Below, one piece after another: positions 35,697-44,877 of a stretch of 64,000 nucleotides of DNA (position 1 is its first letter; the number at the start of each line of letters is the position of its first letter). This DNA comes from Bradysia coprophila (lineage: Eukaryota; Arthropoda; Insecta; Diptera; Sciaridae). The notes below the pieces were generated by a model. It saw nothing but the letters and a program-made list of their open reading frames with translations, made no database searches and was not told the origin of the DNA. The stretch is from positions 3,596,001-3,660,000 of the forward strand of contig NW_023503727.1 of assembly GCF_014529535.1 (NCBI RefSeq), given 5' to 3'. A program made the position numbers and the translations under genes.

Positions 35697-38600
35697 TTTT
35701 CGAATCGAGCCAAGCTGAGAATATGTACAGGTTTCGTTAGTTTTCTGCTATTATAGAGTAGTTCGTGCATGTGTATATAAAATACCTTTTTGGTGGTGTC
35801 TGCTATCCACATTTGAATAACGTTTAAGAAGTTTTTCAATGTCTCTATTGCCGTTGAAACTGAGACTAGTTCATCTGTGACTTTGCTAGCAGCATCCGAT
35901 TCCAGTGCAGCTACAGCACGTTCCATATACGATAAGTAGAGGTTCAAACATTTCAATGGCAATGATAGATACTCTTCTATAGTTTGATGGTATTGATAGT
36001 ATGTTTGCCTAGCCTGTTGGGAAAGGAACAATGTCAACACGATTTTCATGTCTCCAGAACCAATTTAACCTCGAATAAGTCTTTCAATTTGTTATCGTTA
36101 CGAAGTTCGTAACAGATTTTTGTGTGGCTTACTGCATACGAAATGTAAATGTTAAAGTGGCCACCCTACGCGAGAAATAACTTCTTTTATAAGTCTTTAA
36201 AATGAAAGGAAAATTCAACACAGATTACCTGAATGGAATCGGAAATATTGTTAGCAACTGTCGTTATATCGCTTGCGAATTTCTCCAAACTAAATGTGTT
36301 CTCATGGAAGTCTTTTATCTCTAGAAGACTACGAAATAATTCACCAATCATCTCAATCGAATCCGCACCAACGTCAAATCTGGTGAAGTCTTCCGAATAC
36401 GTCCGGTTGCCATTTTTCAATCGTTTAATAAACACCGATTCGTAGACCAACATTTCGTCGATAATGTCAGCAACGCTTTCTCTAACATGTCCTAAGTTAA
36501 CCATGCTCAGAGTTTTCTTTGAATCGTTTTTGTCGCGTAGGATGGTTGTTATAATGTCGCTGAATTTAGGTGGTATATCGCCTCCAATTTCAATTTTATG
36601 ATTTTTTTGTTGACTCAAAATGATCCTCCCGCTATCGATCCATTCGACTTCACCGGTTTTTCTTTCGAAACAGGCTTTATAATTCGATTTTCCGCCTACA
36701 CATTCCGTACAAATCACGCAATTTTGAAATAAAAAAATTTTTCCCTGGTATCGTCTGCCTACGTCAGAATCGAAGATGGTTAGTTCATGTTGGGCTAAGA
36801 AAATTCCCTGCTTCGTTCTGTCGATCTGAAAATCAGTTTACTTCCACTTAAAATGAACGAATGCTAATAACAACACACTTCAAGCATGACTGCTACTATA
36901 AATAGAGTACTGAAACTGGATAGTGTATCAAACAAATTTTGAGACTGTAAAAAAATCTGAAAACATTTTTTCATCAATAATCATGTCCGGAGCGTTAGCG
37001 GAGGACTTGACGCAGTCTAACTTCCAAAAAAATAACGAAGAAATTTTTTTGAGCCGCGGCAACTATATATAGGCGAGAATTTAAGATTCTTTCCTTTGGC
37101 CTGTATCACCACAAATCCTATTCTATCTTATTCGCGCTTCAAATACGAGCAAAACGAGCTATCACTCGACTATGTAGCTTTAAAATTACCGGAGATACAT
37201 CGTTTTGAAGTTGGTCATTTTGATAGAAAATGCACCAAATTAACGTTTTCCAAAAAATCAAAATCTTTCAACTCACTCTGTGTGTTTCTATCTGTCTATC
37301 TGTCTATCTATCGACGGACGATCTCGGAAACTAGTCAGCCAATCTCCATGAAATTTTGCAGGAACCTCAGGGTGGGCATAAAAATGAAATTGTGATACGC
37401 CATTACCCCAGGACAAACCAGAATTTTGTTTTATTGGCCTCGAAGTGGTTTCTGAGTGTGGTTTTCGAGGGTCGGGAACGCGTTTTCGGCTGTAGCTTAG
37501 CTGTATTGAAACCTACAGAGGCGTGCGACCCATCAAATGAAAGGTATTCGTAACACAATTCAAACGAAAAAATAATTAATCGGGTCAGATTCGTTTGAGC
37601 TAGAGTGATTAGAGTGACCAAATTTTGAGCTACTCGAGCGTAGGATGAAATGACTAATATTTTTTTGGGTTATGAGAGATAGAGAATTACTTTCTTCGGC
37701 AAAGTCTCAGAGTTTTACGAGTAGAAAAGAAGGGCATTTGCGAAAAATGTCGAAAGTTGGAAATGGGTGGGTCAATTGGGGTTTTGGAGATATTTCTTGA
37801 ATGGTGGCAGATAGAGAATTACTTTCTTCGTCAAATTTTCGAATTTCGTCAAATTTTCAAATTTCGTCAAATTTTCGATTTTCGTTAAATTTCGTCAAAT
37901 TTTCGATTTTCGTCAAATTTCGTCAAATTTTCGATTTTCGGCAAAATTTCGAATTTCGTCAAATTTTCGATTTTCGTTAAATTTCGTCAAATTTTCGAAT
38001 TTCGTCAAAATTTTCGAATTTCGTCAAATTTTCGATTTTCGTCGAATTTTCGATTTTCGTCGAATTTTCGATTTTCGTCGAATTTTCGGATTTCGTCAAA
38101 TTTTCTATTTTCGTCAAATTTTCAATTTTCGTTACATTTTCAAATTTCGTCAAATTTTCGAATTTCGTCAAATTTTCCAATTTCGTCAAATTTTCGATTT
38201 TCGACAAATTTTCAAATTTCTGTTATAAACCGTTATAAAAAGCAGTGTTCTAAAACTTCTAAAACGACTGACATCCCAACAAAAATCTCTTCGAGAAAAG
38301 TGTGACGCAGTCTTTGAAGTACAATTTCTAAAATGAATGATATCGCTAGAGTTGACGCTTTCAGCTTCGTTACGCAAAAATTAAATTTTACACCCAATTT
38401 TAGTTCAAACAAGCTGGCAGATGATGAGAAAAACTAAGCCAGCTTGTTTGAACTAATTGTTTGTAAAATTTAATTTTTGCGTAACGAAGCTGAAAGCGTC
38501 AACTCTAGCGATATCATTCATTTTAGAAATTGTACTTCAAAGACTGCGTCACACTTTTCTCGAAGAGATTTTTGTTGGAATACTCTATTTGGCAGCTGTC

Positions 38601-39823
38601 AGTCGAAGCACTTTTGCTTGAAGTGCGTTGCTAATAATTAAAATTCGCACCTTAAAGTCAACAATATCAACATGTAATGTCTTATTGCAAGTGTTTATAA
38701 GCTTGTGTAAATCACCTCCGGCTTTGAAAACTTCTGCTATTGCTGTCGAATCGTGTTGATAACGGAATACTTTTTGCAGAACACTTTCAATAAGATTCTT
38801 GTATTTAAATAGACGTTGGACGAGTTCTGTTAGATGTGCTAATAACCCCAGTTTGTCATCAATATGAAGCTGTATTTTCTGCAAGAATAAGCCCATCGTT
38901 CACGTATATGTATATTCTCGATGATAGTGAAACTAATAATACCCTCTCTAGCAACCTAAAACTACCTTTATTATGATGGTAAAAAAGCAACGTAGCCCTT
39001 GCGTTTTACGTGTAAAATTAGAAATTAGTCAACAGTGTACGCTTCTACAAAGGAATACTGTGGCATTTTGACAGCGTCAAAACAAAGTTTGTTTGCTAGA
39101 GAGGGTATTGGTGAACCTCATTCCGAAATGTTACCTCAAAAAGTTGCTTGTGAACTGGAATACGGACTTGAGTTTCCGATGTGCTTTGATTCACTAAAAA
39201 GTCGATGTAAATGTACAAATGTCCAGCCTGAAATGGAACTCAGTTTCACTAATTTTTACAGCACTTCAAACAATATAGAGATAATTCACCTCTATGTGCC
39301 TCGAAAAACAATTCATTATTTCGACATAATCTTTGTTGCACGCTTGTAAGTCCGGGTAAAGGGATTGTTCATGGAAACGCTTTATTTCTAGAAAATTTCC
39401 GAAAATCATACCATGAACTTCCTCACCCAGTCCATACGACTGCATCAAGTAGTTTTCGTACACATAATTTAACTTGTCGATGTACTTTCTTTCGTTGTCT
39501 ATTATCTCGTTCACCACACTCATTATCTCAACATTTTCTTTAGATAAGCTTTTCGCATCGTTCTTATCGACGGAAGTGAAATTCCCCAAAGGAATCAAAT
39601 CACCACCAGAACACGCATCTTCGAAATTATTTCCATATCGGCTACAGCTTGGAATACCTGTGCTGTCTTTGTCGCTGGTCTCCTCCTCTTGGATTCCAAA
39701 TTGTTTCCATATTTCTAAAGCACTTCTGTAACACTCCGGTGATTTATTGGAATTTTGTTTCCGTAGAACGTCTTTGAAATGTTGCGGCCGCACAAATGGT
39801 AGTGAATGTTTGGCACTGTCCAT
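35011..39823 (-). CDS. DH-PH-DH RhoGEF continuous with a Cdc42-like GTPase
   Basis: Nine reverse-strand exons: 39823-39290, 39227-39135, 38878-38651, 36825-36229, 36165-36070, 36013-35786, 35714-35409, 35354-35169 and 35103-35011. All introns are phase 0 GT-AG; the total is 2361 nt and 786 aa. The start has an in-frame stop 9 nt upstream. DH1 spans about 99-275; PH about 286-385 ([14 protein letters not shown] core, shortened); DH2 about 400-592; a six-residue link LGSIRK; then a Cdc42-like domain 599-786. DH domains load GTP onto Rho GTPases, so enzyme and substrate would sit on one chain, acting on actin or polarity (inference). The CR3-like helix is recognisable in both DHs but degenerate in DH2 ([12 protein letters not shown]). 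Alternative: two genes, with the GTPase starting at its own ATG (35696). No frame is broken, which argues against a pseudogene. Confidence 0.8.
36871..38630. mobile_element. MITE B split by family A copy 3, in RhoGEF intron
   Basis: A MITE B copy starts with CAACACACTTCAAGCA at 36871 and ends with TGCTTGAAGTGCGTTG at 38630. It is flanked by CTAATAA on both sides (36864-36870 and 38631-38637). Family A copy 3 (36981-38578) interrupts it just before its ATACTCTATTTGGCAGC block, so family A inserted second. Removing everything and one flank repeat leaves a 58-bp host intron. Confidence 0.85.
36981..38578. mobile_element. Repeat family A, copy 3
   Basis: Same organisation as copies 1 and 2, with the longest TTCGTCAAATTTTCGA minisatellite (about 37826-38215) and a shortened terminal palindrome (about 38273-38578) lacking the central GCGTCGC part. 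It interrupts a MITE B copy. Confidence 0.8.
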
Positions 39824-40199
39824 TTTAATTTACGTTTTACAAGATGAATGTTAGAAAATGTACTAATTTAAAGAAATTATCCGTTTATTGTCTGATAATA
39901 TTTGGTTATCAGTTCGAATTATTGGCAGGTATTTGAAATAGAGGAGACTGGAGATTAGCCGAACATTTGATCATTTGATTTTTTGCTTGTTTTTACAGGC
40001 CATCTGGCCAGAAACGAATGTATAAGTTTTCAGCGTTTGTGACCTTTAATTGTGTATGAATGTAAACGTAAGAAGTCGAGGTACAGCTAAAGCTGTTGTT
40101 TATAAAGAGTGACCCATCACGCTATTTAACCTATCTCATACATTATCCCTCCAAATAATGAAACCATCCGTAGAACGTCCTTCAAATATTGATAATATA
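39824..40199. other. Upstream region of the RhoGEF-GTPase gene
   Basis: Unique sequence, presumably promoter and 5' UTR for the reverse-strand gene. No specific motif is claimed. Confidence 0.4.
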
Positions 40200-40316
40200 C
40201 AATGCACTTCAAGCAAAGGTGCTATTAATGACAGCTGCCAAATAGAGTACTATTTTGCATGAAATTTTATCCCCACTCTTTTTGCAGTGTAAAATTTTGT
40301 TGCTTGAAGTGCGTTG
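40200..40316. mobile_element. MITE family B, short copy
   Basis: CAATGCACTTCAAGCAAAGG on the left and TTGCTTGAAGTGCGTTG on the right bound a 117-bp internally deleted version of the 162-bp copy at 15475. Confidence 0.8.
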
Positions 40317-41395
40317 TAACTAACCATTCCAACTAATTAAACCGTCCAACTTATTTGCTCCCGTGGCAGTGCGTCAGTTACCTTGCTTGACTGTCAAAAT
40401 ATTAAAGGGAGATCAATCAATATGATCAGACTCACTCAAATTCGATTTAGGTTCGCTCGAGGAGAAAGTTTGTTCAAATGGGAAAATCCTCGTGTTGTTT
40501 TACTGATAAAGATAGGAATCATGTTTGCCAACTCTATGTATTTGTGAGCTAGGGCGCTTCAACCGACATATTAGAGAGCGTCAGATTTTTGAACGCTAAA
40601 TACCACACACAAACGCTAACGCTAAATCCGTACGGTAATGGCAAATGTCAATGAGAAAGGCAAATTTATAACAGGACCGAAAATAATTAAATTTTCACTC
40701 GACTGATTTTGATCGAACATTCCATACAAAATGAGAGGCCAAATGACAGTTTATAAAATTGGTTCATGTGTCAGTTCTTAGAGTACGTTGTTTTGATGTA
40801 CACAAAGAAATATTTCAAATCTTGAGATTAGAATTTTTGCACACAAAAAAGTACAGTTACCTTAACCTGTCACAGACGGCAAGCATATTAACAGTCTTAC
40901 TATCTGATCTATTACTTTATTTGATCGAAGATTTTCAGAGATTGATTTCAGAAATCTTTTACTTCATTTGTTTTAACGCTTTGTTTTGAGCACGATTTTT
41001 GCTATATAAGACCTCATTTGGCAGAGTTTGTCGTTTATTATTGCTGTCGTTGTCGATAACAGATGACAGCCGTCTGTAACAGGTTAAATTGCATCAACAG
41101 ACAAGAAAATGGATATGTGCTACGACCATACCAAGAATCATGCCAAGAATTAAGATTGTATTTTGAGGGAAGGTTTTTTCTTTCGTTAGAAGCAGAGCAA
41201 TGATAAGTTGGTATGTACATTCTCAATGGGACCAATTTTGTATACATTCTCACATTCTCTCCCATAGGAACCAAAAGTCATTCACATGTTCCTCTTCTAC
41301 CTCGGCACAGGTGTACCAACTTATAATTTTTTATGGTTAGGAGACTATTTTTCGACGTCTAACATAAACAAGAATAGACCGGCTAAAGCCTGGTG
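40317..41395. other. Intergenic, no gene recognised
   Basis: Unique AT-rich sequence. Short open frames (for example 40759-40989 forward) have no recognisable domain or start context. Confidence 0.4.
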
Positions 41396-42028
41396 AGGTC
41401 TTTTTTCTAATTTCTGTTTGGAACTACCAACTACCAACTATTTGACCTACCAAAACTACCACATTTTCGAATTGCAATGTTAACTGTGAGCTATCGGTGA
41501 TCAGATAACAAATAATTATTATTTGCCTGGTGTCGATATGCTCATGGTGGCTTTGCAATTTTGAATGTCAATCCATCTCCCAACTACCAACTACCAAAGC
41601 TACCGACTACCAAATTTCCGATTTATAAATAGTCGAGCGTGTAGAATAATTTCGTCAGTCGGTGCGCAGTTCTCGAATAGTAAACATCTCTTCCCCAAAA
41701 ATTACGTTTGGAAGTCAATTATAGCCTTGGTAGTCCAACTACCAACTACCAAATTTTCGAATTGCAATGTTAACTGTGAGCTATCGGTGATCAGATAACA
41801 AATACTTATTAACTTAACTTTGCCTGGTGTCGATACGCTCATGGTGGCTTTGCAATTTTGAATGTCAATCCATCTCGCAACTACCAACTACCAAAAATAC
41901 TAACTACCGACTGAGAGCTACCAAAACTACCAAATTTGTGGAACAGACAGACGGACAGACAGACAGACGGAGAGACAGACAGACAAACCGGCCATAATAG
42001 GGTATTTTTTCTAGAAGAAAAAAGACCT
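41396..42028. mobile_element. Second copy of the satellite-bearing transposon (inverted)
   Basis: It begins AGGTCTTTTTTCTAATT and ends AGAAGAAAAAAGACCT, with the (GACA)n tract and CATAATAGGG now on the right. The interior holds only about two diverged units of the 281-bp repeat, in reverse orientation. Homology with the 29-32 kb copy continues left of the start through AAGAATAGACCGGCTA. Confidence 0.75.
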
Positions 42029-42147
42029 AATAAACTAATAAAAGTAAACGGGTCGCCATCTTCAGTCGAATATATTTCTTTTGACAGAAGTTGTCAAAAA
42101 TCACAATAACAAACAATATCAATATTAAAAACAAACCACAAACCAAA

Positions 42148-42549
42148 ATGACAATAATTTGTAAAGGCGGTGTCCCAGATTCTTACCTTTTTAAATTAAT
42201 TGTAAATTCTTTTATTTCAGACCGCCTGTTAGATGAACGGCGCGAAGCTGATTTTGAAAGTCGCTTAAAGCAGCTGCAGGATCGAATCAATGGCTTAGAA
42301 TCGACGGTGGAAGCTACTATTCGCGAAAAAGTGACAACTTAACGAGGGTTGAATTCCATTCGACCGGTCGTTGCGAAATATCAAAGACAGCTATCGTTGG
42401 TCCAGAATCAATTGTCGTTAGCCGAAGCTGAATGCGAACGTTTAAGACTCGAAAATGCTCAGTTTAGTGAGTCGCTCAGAGTGCACGAAAATCGATTAGA
42501 TGTCAACGGAAACCCGATGGGATTGTCGTATCCCGTATCCCAGTTTTGA
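42148..42549 (+). pseudogene. Coiled-coil ORF interrupted by an in-frame stop
   Basis: ATG at 42148 follows an ACCAAA context. The frame has a coiled-coil-like stretch (RREADFESRLKQLQDRING) and ends at TAA 42340-42342; without an intervening stop the same frame resumes as another heptad-rich stretch (VAKYQRQLSLVQNQLSLAEA) to 42549. A splice-acceptor-like TTTTATTTCAG precedes GACCGCCTG at about 42220, so the first part may be an intron. I do not recognise the parent family. Either a decayed gene piece or a short coiled-coil protein. Confidence 0.45.
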
Positions 42550-43223
42550 GATGAAACACGATATCTTGCTCACAGCAAATATTATATTTATTGAATAATT
42601 TGTTTATGTAATTAACAAAAGGTTCGAACGTGAAATCACTAATATCATTGACTTGTATTCAAACAATTATATTTCACAGACCTGACCGATCCACTCAAGG
42701 TAAACTCTTTTCCGATTCCTAGATCTTTTCGCTTTGACAATCAAACTAGAACTAAACTCTTTCCATTTTTCAGAAGCAATCGTTCGTACCGTTCGGTACG
42801 ATCGACATTCCACAATTTTGCACACTTTTGTGTGATCAGCACTTTGATGCGAGTGCAATTGCACTTCACATCCGTCCAACCTCGATTCCGATTTCGTGGA
42901 CGTTTCATACATTTCCCACGACATACGACTCCGAATATTTCAGCGTCGCGGAATGTCGCTGATCTAGCAACTTGCGGAACGTATTTTCAGCCATTCGGCA
43001 TGAGGGGTACCACAGGATTTTGGCGGCGGATGTTGAATTTGTATTAGAATTGGGAATGAAATAAATTCGCCGCATTATTTAAGTGAGCCTTCGTTGTTTG
43101 AATATATTTATTTATATCAAAGCTGAGTCGCTGCTTGCTATCGGTTTTTCGTAAAAATATCTTGATCTACATGACCGACGCTAGTTACATTTATTAGGTA
43201 AGTTAAACAAGTTCATTGTTCGA
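42550..43223. other. No feature recognised
   Basis: Unique sequence; short frames on both strands look like chance. Confidence 0.4.
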
Positions 43224-44815
43224 CTTCCACTTCGTACGGGGCTAAAAATATTTTTCGACTTTCACCAATTTTTTCCGCCATTTTGGATTCAAATGTAAAA
43301 AACGTCACCCAAAAATTTGAACTTTTTTCTATAACTTATCTTTTCGTTTACGAATGAAAAATCATAGAAAAAAATGTGCCCTAAATCAATGAAAGTAGTT
43401 TTACACTTTCATTGCCCTAAATCAATTTAGAATCACAAACAATCTACAATTATCGTTAGAACGATTCCGTAAGATTTACGATTCTAAGCAGGTCCACTAT
43501 TTGGTTAATAAAATCTAATTTATACAAATTCTCACTGTGATCCTGTTTCTGTATATCGGTGATGCAAATATAGAATATGTTGCAGGTATTCGATCCGGTT
43601 ATGCATGCAAAAGCTTGATGCTTAATTGAAACATAGCTAACGCCGACCCGTACGAAACACCTATTCGTGTCAAAAGCCGTTAAAATCACTTACATTATCC
43701 ACTCTTTGCCTTGTTATCATATACAAATAAATTTCCGGAGGCAATATAGACAGCCCCGTACGAAGTCAAATTTCATAAATTCCTATTTAAACAGCTATAT
43801 ACCGCTACATTTACCTATATTTCACTGTAAATAAACATTTCACAGAGGAATATATGCTATTATATAGCTCTATATGCCTGTATATAGCTCAATATAGCTG
43901 TATATAGGTATATATAGATGTCCGTATATGGAATCCCTGAAACCCCACACACATAACACTTTATTTCCATGTTAACAGAAACACTCTAAATACCATTTTT
44001 CCCAAGATATATCACTTTTAATAAAATCCAATATGGCCGCCGGCAGCCATTTTGTTAGGAAACCGAAAATAGTACCGACGCTTTACATTCGTTAATACCT
44101 TTCAAACAAAAAAAAAATCATGAAATTCGGTCAAAATTTACTCGAGATATTGACAAAATACTCCACGTTCACTGTACGGCCGAGTAGCCAGATAAGAGCT
44201 CACTCCAAGAGACCTAGCTCACGCTCCGGAGAACATAATTTCATGAACTTTTTTTTTCTCTGATTGGTACGGTCAATACCTATCTAATAAAGCTAAAACG
44301 AACGAAATATGTTCAAATTTGGCCGACCTACAAGCAAAAACTGCTTGCCGCCCTGTGCCTGTTTCACACCAAGGGGTCTAACTCACAAGTCGGTCATCCG
44401 ATTTCCATACACTTTTTTTTTGTCGATCGGTATTGTAAATACCTTTTATTTGATGTATCATTTACGAGTATAGCGTTTAAATGTCCGGAGATATCTTCGA
44501 AAAACCGTAAAGCACTTATTGGGCCCCAGCTCAGGAGGGGTCGATCCAAAATCACTCATCTTCGAACTTAGCCTGTCTTTTGACATTACCAAACGGGAAA
44601 AAAAAGAATTTTCAAAATCGGATGCGTTTTACTCAAGTTATCGTGCAGACAGACAGACGGACGGACGGACGGACAGACGGACATTTTTTTTCTTGCTGAT
44701 TTGGCATCTCTGGACAACCACAATAGGTTTCCCCTTACTCAGGGAGTCCAATTCGACGTGTTACAAACGTATGCGTAAACCTATAAGACCCCAGTACTTC
44801 GTACGGGTCTAAAAA
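43224..44815. repeat. Family C repeat cluster
   Basis: Three family C ends occur here: CTTCGTACGGGGCTAAAAAT near 43230, GCCCCGTACGAAGTCAAATT near 43753, and CAGTACTTCGTACGGGTCTA near 44786. The last is joined to the GTAACACGTCGAATT-type block and a (GGAC)n tract in reverse. TATATAGCT-rich sequence fills 43800-43930. Non-coding. Confidence 0.7.
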
Positions 44816-44877
44816 TGACGCGACGTCCACATTTCATCTCGCAGTTTTAGTTATAGTTTTGATAACCAAGCGAGAAG

